DNA from: Bacteroidales bacterium | Lineage (GTDB): Bacteria; Bacteroidota; Bacteroidia; Bacteroidales; PUMT01 | Assembly: GCA_007135095.1 (NCBI GenBank) | Contig: SLJO01000116.1 | Span: 1-35,241 of the forward strand | Length of the DNA: 35,241 bases | Direction of reading: 5' to 3' | Shown here: one piece after another, positions 25,775-35,180 of the stretch | Position numbering within the stretch: the first letter of the stretch is position 1 | Layout of the letters: each line of letters begins with the position of its first letter | Notes under the pieces: generated by a model | The model's input: the letters and a program-made list of their open reading frames with translations, nothing else | Told to the model about the DNA's origin: nothing | Database searches by the model: none | Made by a program: the position numbers and the translations under genes

Positions 25775-26536
25775 ATGTTAGCAAAACAATGGTTATCCAA
25801 TGCCAGGGGCATAATGGATAAAATTGAAAATACCCAGATGGAAAATATTAAAAAGGCTGCCGGGGTAATGGCCGACTCAATTGCAGCAGGAAGATGGGTA
25901 CACACTTTCGGGTGCGGCCATGCAACCATTCCCATCGAGGAGATGTATCCGCGTATTGGCGGATTTGTCGGTTTCCATCCAATGATAGAATTGCCGCTGT
26001 CATTTTTCACCCACATAGTCGGGGAAATGGGTGTCCACCAGTTTGTTTTCCTTGAGCGCGTAGAAGGTTATGGTACACAAATAATGAAAAGTCATAGTTT
26101 TGATACCCGCGATACAATGTGGCTGTTTTCCCATTCCGGCATCAATAATGTGAATATTGACGTGGCTTTAGAGGCCAAGCGACTGGGTATGAAGGTTATC
26201 GTCCTTGGTTCTGCCGGAGAGTTCGAGGGAGTTAAATCACGTCATTCTTCAGGCAAACAGATTTTCGAACTGGCTGATATTGTTGTTGACACCTGCGTTC
26301 CTGCTGGTGATGCATCGGTAGATCTGAAGAATCACAAGGATAAGATCGGGCCGGTATCCACAATGGGTTTTGTAACGGCTGTATGGATGATAATATGCAC
26401 CGTTGCAGAGGAGCTGGTTGAAAGAGGGGAAAAACTGTACATACACCCCTCACACAACGTGCCGGGCGATACTACTGCCCGTGAAAGGCTGAATGAAGCC
26501 CTTGCCGAGTACAAGCAACGCATTGCAGGTGTCTGA
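25775..26536 (+). CDS. UPF0309-type SIS-domain phosphosugar protein
   Basis: A 253-residue SIS-domain protein resembling UPF0309. Landmarks are FGCGHATIPIEEM near 45-57, FSHSGINNVNIDVALEAKRLG, the SRHSSGK motif followed by ELADIVVDTCVPAGDAS, and a C-terminal HNVPGD. SIS domains bind phosphosugars and occur in isomerases, aminases, etherases such as MurQ and regulators. No HTH is present, so an enzyme is more likely than a regulator. The start is set by the strong Shine-Dalgarno just upstream. It ends the sugar cluster and is followed by a strong terminator. It probably acts on the sugar phosphate made by the ROK kinase, but the reaction is unknown. Confidence 0.8.
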   Translation: MLAKQWLSNARGIMDKIENTQMENIKKAAGVMADSIAAGRWVHTFGCGHATIPIEEMYPRIGGFVGFHPMIELPLSFFTHIVGEMGVHQFVFLERVEGYGTQIMKSHSFDTRDTMWLFSHSGINNVNIDVALEAKRLGMKVIVLGSAGEFEGVKSRHSSGKQIFELADIVVDTCVPAGDASVDLKNHKDKIGPVSTMGFVTAVWMIICTVAEELVERGEKLYIHPSHNVPGDTTARERLNEALAEYKQRIAGV

Positions 26537-26596
26537 CCCGGCTTCCCTCACCCGGGATAATCAGGAGTAATAATCCCCTTAATATGTTCCATTTTT

Positions 26597-26624
26597 AAAT
26601 ATCCGGCAGCACTGCCGGATATTT
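26597..26624. terminator. Bidirectional-looking intrinsic terminator
   Basis: A perfect 13-bp inverted repeat, with arms 26597-26609 and 26612-26624 and GC core CCGGCAG/CTGCCGG, is flanked by T-rich sequence downstream and by a T-run upstream of its left arm. It sits 60 bp after the SIS gene stop and separates the sugar cluster from the efflux operon. It is the clearest terminator in the window. Confidence 0.8.
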
Positions 26625-26789
26625 TATTATGCAACCTGCGTAAAGATTTTCATCTGGAACACCCCGCGTGCTTAGCTGCCCGAATAAAAAAAGGAATTTC
26701 AGCTGAACAACAAGGGTGAAAAACTGTTTAATAGTGGACTAAAAAAATAAAAAAAGTTTTCTCAGGAAAAACATTAACTGCAAATATTT

Positions 26790-28163
26790 ATGCGCCGACT
26801 GCAAATTTCCCTTATGGCCGGTTTCCTGCTTTTAACAGTAGCCGGGACAAATGCAGGAAATAATACCGGCAACTTCCCGGGAACAGAGCCGTTTAAGCTG
26901 AGCTACCAGGAAGCAATTGAGTATGCACTGGAACACGGCACAGAAATGCAGGCAGCAAGGCTTGATCTGGAAATTGCCGGAAGGAACCAGTGGGAGATCA
27001 CAGCATCCGGTCTGCCCCAGATAGATGCGTCTGCAAATTATCAATATAACTTCCGTATCCCCACCCAACTGGTACCGGCTGAGTTTTTCGGCGGAGAGCC
27101 CGGGGAATTCGTGGAGGTACAGTTCGGAACAGAGCAGAACTTGACTGCTTCGGCTACCGTCAGCCAGCTTGTATTTGACGGCTCGTATATAGTGGGATTA
27201 AGGGCAGCGCGAATATACAGGGAACTCAGCCGGCAAACCCTGCAGCGGTCGGAACTGGAAGTGAGAAACCAGGTTTCGGAAACCTATTTTATAGTATTGC
27301 TGAGCCGCGATAACCTTTCAATTGTCAGGGACAATCTTGCCAACATGAAAAAAACACTTGATGAAACCCGGGAAATATACAAGGCAGGATTTACAGATCA
27401 GATAAACCTGGACCAGCTGCGGCTGTCTGTTTCAAATATGCAAAACAGGGTGCAGAACATGGAACGGCAATATGAAATCAGCAAGAACCTTCTGAAATTC
27501 CAGATTGGCTATGACATAGACCACGATATTGAACTCACCGATTCACTTGAGGAGCTTTTTAACCGTATGCTGATTGAAGCAGACAGTGGCATTGACGATG
27601 ATTTTGATTATGAGGATCATATAGACTACAAGGTAATGCTTTCAAGGCAAACCATGGATTACATGGCCCTCAGGCGGCAGCAGTCATTTTTTCTGCCCAG
27701 GCTGACTGCCTCATATACATATCAGCAAATGGCCATGAGAGACGAGTTCAATTTTACCGACAGGTCAAGGCCCTGGTATCCTTCATCCTTTTTGGCTGTC
27801 ACCCTGAATATACCGATTTTTTCGAGCGGATTAAGATCTGCAAGAGTACAGGAGGCACGTCTGGAGCTTTACAAGTCAGAACTGGCGACCCGCCAGGTGT
27901 CCCAGTCGCTTAAACTGCAGATTGCAGAAGCCAGAACCCGTTTCAGGAATGCAAGGGAACAATACGGAAACGAAACAGAAAACCTTGAGCTGGCTGAAAA
28001 GATTCTCAGACAGACAACCATAATGCACAGTGAGGGCATGGCTACGAGCCTGGAGCTGACCCAGGCAAGCAATCAGCTCCTTGAAACGCAGGCAAATTAT
28101 TACACTGCAATGTTTGAATTCATAAATGCCAAAAATGATCTTGACAAAGCCCGGGGAATATAA
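26790..28163 (+). CDS. TolC-family outer membrane efflux protein
   Basis: A 457-residue outer-membrane factor. A signal peptide covers about residues 1-22. The mature part has two repeats of long helices with amphipathic strands, typical of TolC: NQVSETYFIVLLSRDNLSIV in the first half and SLELTQASNQLLETQANYYTA near the C-terminus. It forms the trimeric exit duct for the adaptor and RND pump encoded directly downstream (118 bp to the adaptor). No TAnnTTTG promoter was found in the 250-bp upstream gap, although the terminator there implies a new transcript. Substrate class of the whole system is not evident. Confidence 0.92.
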   Translation: MRRLQISLMAGFLLLTVAGTNAGNNTGNFPGTEPFKLSYQEAIEYALEHGTEMQAARLDLEIAGRNQWEITASGLPQIDASANYQYNFRIPTQLVPAEFFGGEPGEFVEVQFGTEQNLTASATVSQLVFDGSYIVGLRAARIYRELSRQTLQRSELEVRNQVSETYFIVLLSRDNLSIVRDNLANMKKTLDETREIYKAGFTDQINLDQLRLSVSNMQNRVQNMERQYEISKNLLKFQIGYDIDHDIELTDSLEELFNRMLIEADSGIDDDFDYEDHIDYKVMLSRQTMDYMALRRQQSFFLPRLTASYTYQQMAMRDEFNFTDRSRPWYPSSFLAVTLNIPIFSSGLRSARVQEARLELYKSELATRQVSQSLKLQIAEARTRFRNAREQYGNETENLELAEKILRQTTIMHSEGMATSLELTQASNQLLETQANYYTAMFEFINAKNDLDKARGI

Positions 28164-28281
28164 ATTGCACCATAAAAGCCACGTGACTTAAAAAAGCGAT
28201 ATCACAAGTGCCAGAACCATCAGTGAGCAAAATCCATTAATCAAAAATGAAAGTACCCCCGGTACAAAAAATAAATGAAAA

Positions 28282-29448
28282 ATGAAGTCCACCAACATAT
28301 TAATAATGTTTTCATTGATTACGGCGATATCTGTTTTTCCGTCCTGTAATAATGATCCTCCCGGTGAGCAAAGACCGCAGGCGATCCGCGATACCATTTC
28401 TGAATACCGCCAGCAGATCGCACATTTGAACCGTGAGATCAGCCGGATGGAAAGGCAACTGACCGATATGGGTGAAAGGGTGCCGGCCAGGGCAGCGACA
28501 AAAATCCGAGTCGAAAAAATCCAAACCAGGGACTTTGACCACTTTTTCACAATCAACGGTTCGGTGGAGGCAGTGCTCGATGCAACTATTAGTCCCGAGA
28601 TAAACGGTCAGATGGAAACGGTAAGTGTAAGCCGGGGCGACCGGGTAAGTGCGGGACAGGTTGTAGCCCGGCTCAGCACATCGGTAATCGAAAGCAACAT
28701 TGAGGAAGTTAGAACCAGTCTCGAAATGGCTGAAACTGTATATGAAAGGCAAAAAAGACTCTGGGAGCAGGGGATCGGAAGCGAAATGCAATACCTGGAA
28801 GCCCGGAACAGATACCGGAGCCTTCAGAAAAGCCTTGCGACACTGGAGTCGCAACTCGGACTGGCAAACTTACGTGCTCCCTTTTCCGGAATAGTGGATG
28901 ATATTTTCGTTAAGGAGGGGGAACTGGCCATGCCGGGATCTCCGGTTATGCATGTCATTAACCTGGATAACCTGTATATCAATACCGATGTCTCGGAAAG
29001 ATACCTGCCTATGGTGAATGCCGATGACAGCGTAATACTGAGGTTCCCAGTATATCCGGATTATGAATACTATGTTCCCATCCACCGGCTGGGTAATGTG
29101 ATAAACCCCGACAACCGGTCATTCCGGCTGCAACTCCGGATCAGCAATCCCGGACAAATGCTCAAGCCAAATATGGTGGCAACCCTTGGCATAAGAACAT
29201 TTTCGGTCGAAGATGCCATAGTAATTCCCTCGGTTCTTATCAGGCAGGATGTGCAGGGCTATTACGTTTTTGTAGCTTATGAAAATGCCGATGGCAACTA
29301 CTATGTTGAACAGAATTATATTGAAAGAGGTCCTGAGAGCGAGGGCAAAACCATTATAGAGAGCGGACTTGATCCGGGCGACCTGCTTGTTACCGAGGGC
29401 CATAACAGGGTGGGTCAGGGAGATCTTGTTCAGCTGGCAGATCAATGA
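28282..29448 (+). CDS. RND efflux periplasmic adaptor lipoprotein
   Basis: A 388-residue membrane-fusion (adaptor) protein. The lipobox VFPSC lipidates C22. A coiled segment at about 38-62 precedes the barrel-sandwich (lipoyl-like) halves: INGQMETVSVSRGDRVSAGQ near 108-127 and NLRAPFSGIVDDIFVKEGEL near 195-214. An alpha-hairpin lies between them. The C-terminal part is the beta-barrel and membrane-proximal domain (PGQMLKPNMVATLGI; IPSVLIRQD). It bridges the TolC protein and the RND pump, whose genes flank it, 38 bp before the pump gene. Assignment is secure; the substrate is unknown. Confidence 0.93.
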   Translation: MKSTNILIMFSLITAISVFPSCNNDPPGEQRPQAIRDTISEYRQQIAHLNREISRMERQLTDMGERVPARAATKIRVEKIQTRDFDHFFTINGSVEAVLDATISPEINGQMETVSVSRGDRVSAGQVVARLSTSVIESNIEEVRTSLEMAETVYERQKRLWEQGIGSEMQYLEARNRYRSLQKSLATLESQLGLANLRAPFSGIVDDIFVKEGELAMPGSPVMHVINLDNLYINTDVSERYLPMVNADDSVILRFPVYPDYEYYVPIHRLGNVINPDNRSFRLQLRISNPGQMLKPNMVATLGIRTFSVEDAIVIPSVLIRQDVQGYYVFVAYENADGNYYVEQNYIERGPESEGKTIIESGLDPGDLLVTEGHNRVGQGDLVQLADQ

Positions 29449-29486
29449 GCATTAAATGACCAATTCACCTGCAAGCATTAACAGCC

Positions 29487-32400
29487 ATGAACGGACCATC
29501 AGATAAAACCAAACCAAGGGAATTCAGGCCTACCACAGCTGCCCTGAAAAACAGGAGTACCATTTTCCTGCTTACATTCATACTGGCACTGGCCGGGATC
29601 ATATCCTACAGGACCCTTCCAAAAGAGCTGTTCCCTGATGTGGTCATTCCAACTGTTATGGTGGTTACCAATTACCCGGGAAATCCTCCCATAGACATGG
29701 AGAACCTTATCACCAGGCCGCTGGAAAAGGAAATAAACACCATTTCAGGTATTGACAAGTTACGTTCGACTTCCGCCCAGGACAATTCCACAATTATTGT
29801 GGAGTTCGAAACCGATATTGACATAAGATCTGCCCTTCAGGATGTGAAAGACGCGGTTGACAGGGTGATGCCGGATCTGCCGGCAGATATCCCGGCCGAT
29901 CCCATGGTGCTCGACATCGATTTCTCTGATTTTCCCATCATGAACATCAATCTCTCTGGTGAATTCAGTATTGACCAGCTTAAGCGTTTTGCCGATTTCC
30001 TTCAGGAAGAGATCGAACTGGTGCACGAGATATCAGAGGTAGAAATTACCGGCATCCCCGACAGGGAAATTCAGATCAATCTTGATCCCCTGCAGATGGA
30101 TGCCCTCGAACTAAGCTTCACTGACATAGAAAACGCCATATTGCAGGAAAATATATCTGTAGGGGGCGGCTCTATTTTATTTGATGATGATACCCGTTGG
30201 GCAGTACGCACCATCGGAGAGTTTACCGATGTAAGGGAGATAGAACAAATTATTGTGAAATATGAAATGGGCAATATTGTTCACCTGGGAAACATAGCTG
30301 TAATTCAGGACTCTTATGCCGAAGCCGCAAGTTTCGCCCGGCTTGATGATGAAACGGTTGTATCCCTCCAGGTTATAAAAAAGGACGGCGAGAACCTGCT
30401 TGATGCCACTGAAAAAATATCCGATATTATTGACCGGGCCCTGGAAACAGGTGAACTCCCGGAAGGGCTGACTATCACCATAACCAATGACCAGTCGGAA
30501 GACATCCGCACGCAGCTCAGCAACCTTGAGAACAGCGTAATCCTGGCTGTGATTCTTGTCATCTTTGTACTATACCTGTTCCTGGGAGTCAAGAATGCGC
30601 TTTTCGTCGGACTGGCAATACCGCTGTCAATGCTCTCGGCTTTCATGGTGCTTGGGGCACTGGGCATCCAGATCAATATGATCGTCCTTTTTTCACTTAT
30701 ACTGGCACTGGGATTACTGGTTGACAACTCCATTGTGGTTGTAGACAATATTTACCGTTTCGTGGAGAGGGGGAACACCGTTCTCGACTCGGCAAAATAT
30801 GCAACCGCGGAAATAGCAACACCCATAATCACCTCTACGGCAACCACCCTGTCAGCCTTTATCCCGCTGGCATTCTGGACAGGCATTGTGGGAGAATTTA
30901 TGGTTTACCTTCCCATAACTCTTATAATTGTCTTAACCTCATCACTCTTTGTGGCACTGGTTATAATTCCTGTATTTTCGAAGGCCTTTTTCCGTGACGG
31001 GGAAACCGCTGCGAGTGAATCCTCCGCTAAGGTACATGCACGGCCCGTATATAAAAAACCGGTATTTTATATGGTGGCACTTGCAGTTTCAGGGGTAATA
31101 CTCCACCTGGCTGCAATAACCCTTTTAGGAAATATATTTCTCCTGGCTGCTTTTATCTGGGCATTGAGTTATTTTGTGCTGGGACGGCTGCAGCAATGGT
31201 TTCAGATTAAGCTGCTCCCCTTTAACGAACGTTTGTATTCCCGTACTCTTTCTTTTGCACTCAAAGGAAAAAACCCATGGTTTTTTGTAGCCGGCACCAT
31301 GGTTTTCCTGATTATTTCAGTAATATTTTTCGTTTTCCGGAGTCCCAATGTTTTATTTTTTCCCGACCATGAGGCGCAGTACATTAATATTTTGGCTGAA
31401 ATGCCCACCGGAACGGATATAAGAGGTACTGACAGACAAGCACGGAAAATTGAGGATCATGTTTCAGAAATAATTGCTCCCTACAGGCATATCGTAAAAT
31501 CGGTGCTTACCACCGTGGGCCGGGGTGCAGGCGGGGAGATGGAATTCACGGTCGGCGACACGCCCAGCCGTGCCAGAATTACGGTCACTTTTATCGAATA
31601 CCAGTACAGGGAAGGGATAAACACCAACAATATAATGGCAGAAATCAGCCGCGAGCTGCTTGGCAATTACCCGGGGATCGAATTCAGTATAGAAAAAAAC
31701 CTGTCCGGCCCACCGGCCGGCCCTCCTGTAAATATAGAAATCAGCGGCAGGGATTTTGACCGGCTGCTGACTGTAACAAATGAAATAAAGCAGGAAATTG
31801 AAGGTTCAGGCATACAGGGAATTGAAGGCCTTTCTATGGATATTGATGTTGACCTTCCCGAAATAACGGTGAATATTGACCGCGAGAGGGCAAGGAGATA
31901 CGGGCTGTCAACAGCTGTTATTGCAAATAATATACGAACATCCCTTTTTGGAAATGAAGTATCAACCTTCAAAATAGGTGAAGAAGAATTCCCCATTATG
32001 ATGAGGCTCCGGGAGGAATACCGGTACAACCTCAGCAGCCTGATGAATCAGCAGATAACGTACCGCAGTCCCTCCACCGGACAGATGATGCAGGTGCCGA
32101 TATCGGCCGTTGCCTCACCGCAGTTCGGCAAGACATACAGCTCTGTGAACAGGATAGGAATGAGAAGGGTAATCACCCTCAGCTCAAATGTACTGCCGGG
32201 CTACAATGCCAACAGGATCAATGAGGAGCTAAGGGAACTCCTTGCCGGTTATAATATACCGGATGGCTATGATTATGAATTCACGGGAGAACAGCAGGAA
32301 CAGCAGGAATCAATGGAATTTCTTATTACGGCACTGCTGATAGCCCTGGCCCTGATTTCACTGATACTCGTTACCCAGTTCAATTCCGTTGTCAAGCCCT

Positions 32401-32948
32401 TCATAATAATAGGAAGCGTGGTTTTCAGCACTGCCGGTGTATTTTTTGGAATTGCCCTTTTCAATATGGAATTCGTGATCATTATGACCGGAATAGGAAT
32501 CATAAGCCTTGCAGGGGTTGTAGTGAACAATGCAATAGTACTGGTTGACTATACCGATTACCTGCATGACAGGAAAAAAAGGGAACTGGATATTGATGAA
32601 GACATGTTCCTTGATGACGCCGGTTCACTTGCCCTGATCCAGGATGCGGGTGAAACCAGGTTCAGGCCTGTGATACTTACGGCCATAACCACAGTCCTGG
32701 GTTTGCTTCCCCTTGCCATGGGACTTAATATTAACCTTGTGACACTTATGACCGATCTGCGTCCGCAGATCTACTTCGGAGGTGACAATGCTGCGTTCTG
32801 GAGCCCTATGGCATGGACCGTAATATTCGGACTGACAGTAGCCACGTTCCTGACCCTTGTAATCGTTCCCAGTATGTACCAGATCATCCTGTCGCTTCGG
32901 CTAAAAACAATGAAATGGCTGAAGGGGGATGCTATAGTTCATTCATGA
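29487..32948 (+). CDS. RND efflux pump, HAE-1/AcrB-like
   Basis: A 1153-residue inner-membrane pump with the duplicated RND plan: a helix near 30, a large periplasmic loop, a helix block at about 345-520, a second loop and a final helix block at about 980-1145. It is about 100 residues longer than AcrB; part of the excess is two extra hydrophobic segments at about 528-570. The proton-relay site differs from AcrB: D413 matches D407, but N414 replaces D408 (GLLVDNSIVVVDN), and N1014 replaces K940 (GVVVNNAIVLVDY). Such variants are known in other RND branches. It is the last gene of the tolC-adaptor-pump operon. Drug, lipid or metabolite export are all possible; the motifs do not suggest a metal pump. 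Confidence 0.93.
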   Translation: MNGPSDKTKPREFRPTTAALKNRSTIFLLTFILALAGIISYRTLPKELFPDVVIPTVMVVTNYPGNPPIDMENLITRPLEKEINTISGIDKLRSTSAQDNSTIIVEFETDIDIRSALQDVKDAVDRVMPDLPADIPADPMVLDIDFSDFPIMNINLSGEFSIDQLKRFADFLQEEIELVHEISEVEITGIPDREIQINLDPLQMDALELSFTDIENAILQENISVGGGSILFDDDTRWAVRTIGEFTDVREIEQIIVKYEMGNIVHLGNIAVIQDSYAEAASFARLDDETVVSLQVIKKDGENLLDATEKISDIIDRALETGELPEGLTITITNDQSEDIRTQLSNLENSVILAVILVIFVLYLFLGVKNALFVGLAIPLSMLSAFMVLGALGIQINMIVLFSLILALGLLVDNSIVVVDNIYRFVERGNTVLDSAKYATAEIATPIITSTATTLSAFIPLAFWTGIVGEFMVYLPITLIIVLTSSLFVALVIIPVFSKAFFRDGETAASESSAKVHARPVYKKPVFYMVALAVSGVILHLAAITLLGNIFLLAAFIWALSYFVLGRLQQWFQIKLLPFNERLYSRTLSFALKGKNPWFFVAGTMVFLIISVIFFVFRSPNVLFFPDHEAQYINILAEMPTGTDIRGTDRQARKIEDHVSEIIAPYRHIVKSVLTTVGRGAGGEMEFTVGDTPSRARITVTFIEYQYREGINTNNIMAEISRELLGNYPGIEFSIEKNLSGPPAGPPVNIEISGRDFDRLLTVTNEIKQEIEGSGIQGIEGLSMDIDVDLPEITVNIDRERARRYGLSTAVIANNIRTSLFGNEVSTFKIGEEEFPIMMRLREEYRYNLSSLMNQQITYRSPSTGQMMQVPISAVASPQFGKTYSSVNRIGMRRVITLSSNVLPGYNANRINEELRELLAGYNIPDGYDYEFTGEQQEQQESMEFLITALLIALALISLILVTQFNSVVKPFIIIGSVVFSTAGVFFGIALFNMEFVIIMTGIGIISLAGVVVNNAIVLVDYTDYLHDRKKRELDIDEDMFLDDAGSLALIQDAGETRFRPVILTAITTVLGLLPLAMGLNINLVTLMTDLRPQIYFGGDNAAFWSPMAWTVIFGLTVATFLTLVIVPSMYQIILSLRLKTMKWLKGDAIVHS

Positions 32949-33018
32949 ACAGTCCTCCTGTTTCCATTCCTGCTGAGACTGGCCTGGCATACTAGTATCC
33001 CGCCGGCGGGAATATGGA

Positions 33019-34359
33019 TTACCGCTGGTATTTCCTGGCAAAAAAATAAACCGGGACCCCGGCCAGTAATATTCCTGCCCCCACCATAGCCCCTGTACCG
33101 GTATAGGCAAGACTCGAATAGAGCATGTAAATACAGGCAATTAGAAACAACACCGGGGGCAAGGGATATAGGGGCACCCTGTAGGTGCCGGCTTCATTAA
33201 AATTGCGATACCTGAAAACAAACAGGCTGAAGGTGGTAAGAAGAATGAAAACCCAGAAAACCGGTGCCGTATAATCTACCATGGTGCTTATGGCCTGCTG
33301 CGACCATGCCCCGGTCCCCACCAGCATGAGTGCAATAACTCCCTGGAAAACAAGGGCGTTGACAGGAGCATTACTGCCTTGATCCCATTTCCCCATGAAT
33401 CTGAGAAGCCTGAAATCACGGCCAAGTGCATAATTGGTGCGCGCGCCGGTAATTATGGTGGCATTGGCGGTTGACAGTGCGGCAATGATTACAAGGATGG
33501 CAACAAATACCGATGCACCGGGGCCGAATATCCTTTCGGTAAGCAGATACCCTACGGTATCAGATTCCCTGAGAGTTTCCAGCCCGAGTACATACAGGTA
33601 GATGAGATTGACAAGCACATACAATGATGTTATAATCACTATGCCAAAAACCAGTGACCTGACAATGCTGCGCCTGACATTATGAAGCTCCCCGGTAAGG
33701 TATGCTGCCTCACTCCATCCTCCGTAGGTTAAAAGGACAAATATCATAGCCAGGCCGGGCGCCCCACCGGAAAAGACCTCGCCCCCGTTTCCTGCCGCTG
33801 CCAGACCTGCCCCTTCACCCGGGGAAATCATAAACCCGGCAACAGATATGGTTACAAGGGTCAGCACTATAATGGAAGCAAGTATATTCTGGGTCCTCCG
33901 GGAATGAATGGTGCCCAGTACATTCAATCCTGTGAGCACTATTACCGTTGCAGCAGCATAAATAGATGAACTATAGGTGCCAAGGTCCAGTATCACAGAG
34001 GCATAGTCTCCCATAATAAAAGCCACAAGTGCAATGGAACCGGTTTGTATAACCGTCATCCTGCCCCAGGAAAGGAAAAACCCGGTTGCAGGGCCGAAGG
34101 CCCTCCTGAGAAAATGGTACTCCCCTCCCGCATCGGGCATTGCAGAAGAAAGCTCGGCATAACACAAGGCACCCATAAGGGAAATGAATCCGCCGGCAAC
34201 CCAGAACAGGATAAACTGCAATTCGCCGGCTGAATTAGCGGCTACAATGGGTGGCAGCCGAAATATTCCGATACCTACAACGATACCGATTATCACTGCC
34301 ATAGAGCTGAAAGTAGAAAAAGAGGGAAGAGGCCGGCCGGAACCGAAAGAATTCCTCAT
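33019..34359 (-). CDS. APC-family amino acid permease
   Basis: A 446-residue membrane protein of the amino acid-polyamine-organocation superfamily with about 12 helices. The first helix carries IGIVVGIGIFRLPP, the unwound substrate-binding motif of APC transporters, and CYAELSSAMPDAGGEY marks the helix 2-3 region. The start at 34359 is chosen because its ATG overlaps the preceding stop as ATGA and has AGGAG six bases upstream. An in-frame ATG eight codons earlier would overlap the upstream gene by 28 bp. It is translationally coupled to the exported methyltransferase-like gene. Substrate is not determined; an amino acid is likely. It converges with the RND operon across 70 bp. Confidence 0.9.
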   Translation of the reverse strand: MRNSFGSGRPLPSFSTFSSMAVIIGIVVGIGIFRLPPIVAANSAGELQFILFWVAGGFISLMGALCYAELSSAMPDAGGEYHFLRRAFGPATGFFLSWGRMTVIQTGSIALVAFIMGDYASVILDLGTYSSSIYAAATVIVLTGLNVLGTIHSRRTQNILASIIVLTLVTISVAGFMISPGEGAGLAAAGNGGEVFSGGAPGLAMIFVLLTYGGWSEAAYLTGELHNVRRSIVRSLVFGIVIITSLYVLVNLIYLYVLGLETLRESDTVGYLLTERIFGPGASVFVAILVIIAALSTANATIITGARTNYALGRDFRLLRFMGKWDQGSNAPVNALVFQGVIALMLVGTGAWSQQAISTMVDYTAPVFWVFILLTTFSLFVFRYRNFNEAGTYRVPLYPLPPVLFLIACIYMLYSSLAYTGTGAMVGAGILLAGVPVYFFARKYQR

Positions 34360-35180
34360 CTTCTCCTGAGTGTAGCCGACCATTTCTCAACGGACCGGGA
34401 ATTCCCGCTATGTATCTGTGCCGTACCTGTAATCTTCTCACCTTCAACAATGCCATGAAACACATAACTGTTATTCCCCCGGTCAGTAGCTGAAAAAGTT
34501 ATCCTTTCTCCAGCAAGCAGCGGGTCCTGAATTGCCAGCGTACGGTTGCCGGAGCTTAGTTCCAGATCAATTTTCTGGAATTCCTGCCCTGCCTTCATGG
34601 AAAATTTCTGACCATTGGAAACCCATTCCCATTGACCGCTCACATCAGCGGGAATAACCCAGTAATAAACATGGCGGTTATCAACCCGTACATGCTCATC
34701 TGCTTCCCAGTCTCCCATGCTGAAACTATGTGAGACAATCCTGGTGCCGGGCCTGAGCTCCTTGAGAAGCACCGGTCTGAGTTTAAGATTCACGGAACTT
34801 AATAAATACATGGTTATTACTGTTGCCCTGCTGATATCAGCTTCAAAAAGGTCCCCCTCCAGAAATACAACCCTGTCCTGAACACCGGCTTTCCTTGCGT
34901 TATTGACTGCCTCGGTAACCCTTACCGGGTTAAGGTCAATGCCATGGCCAACCGCTCCCCGTTCCGCCGCTGCAATAACAATCCGGCCGTCACCGGAACC
35001 AAGGTCAATGACATAATCTCCCGGACCTACATTTGTAACATCAAGCATGCTTGCTACCACGTCATAAGGTGTAGGCACATAGGGAACATCAAGGTCCTGC
35101 GCATTGCACTGGTAGGAAGGCAGTAAAATCAATACAATGGAAATAACCATTGATATTTTCAAATCGATTGTTTTCTTCAT
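34356..35180 (-). CDS. Exported SAM-methyltransferase-like protein
   Basis: A 274-residue protein with an N-terminal signal peptide (lysines at 2-3, hydrophobic core about 10-21, likely cleavage after CNA at 25-27) followed by a class I SAM-methyltransferase fold. Motif I is VIDLGSGDG at 57-65, the acidic end of strand 2 is D82 in GIDLNP, and LEGDLFEAD at 107-115 follows. The last 90 residues form a separate beta-rich domain. The start at 35180 gives the signal peptide directly; a longer form from 35225 would add 15 residues in front of it. The cysteine at 25 does not sit in a good lipobox. SAM is not expected outside the cytoplasm, so either the protein is not exported, uses another ligand, or is a repurposed fold. 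It is coupled to the APC permease. Confidence 0.83.
   Translation of the reverse strand: MKKTIDLKISMVISIVLILLPSYQCNAQDLDVPYVPTPYDVVASMLDVTNVGPGDYVIDLGSGDGRIVIAAAERGAVGHGIDLNPVRVTEAVNNARKAGVQDRVVFLEGDLFEADISRATVITMYLLSSVNLKLRPVLLKELRPGTRIVSHSFSMGDWEADEHVRVDNRHVYYWVIPADVSGQWEWVSNGQKFSMKAGQEFQKIDLELSSGNRTLAIQDPLLAGERITFSATDRGNNSYVFHGIVEGEKITGTAQIHSGNSRSVEKWSATLRRR

Noticed and set aside
32999-33010. CCCGCCGGCGGG palindrome between the RND pump and the permease as a terminator
   Set aside because: Only a 5-bp stem is possible with a tetraloop and there is no T-run on either side.
35103-35120. Lipoprotein signal at C25 of the exported methyltransferase-like protein
   Set aside because: The residues before the cysteine (S-Y-Q) do not fit a lipobox; cleavage after CNA is more likely.
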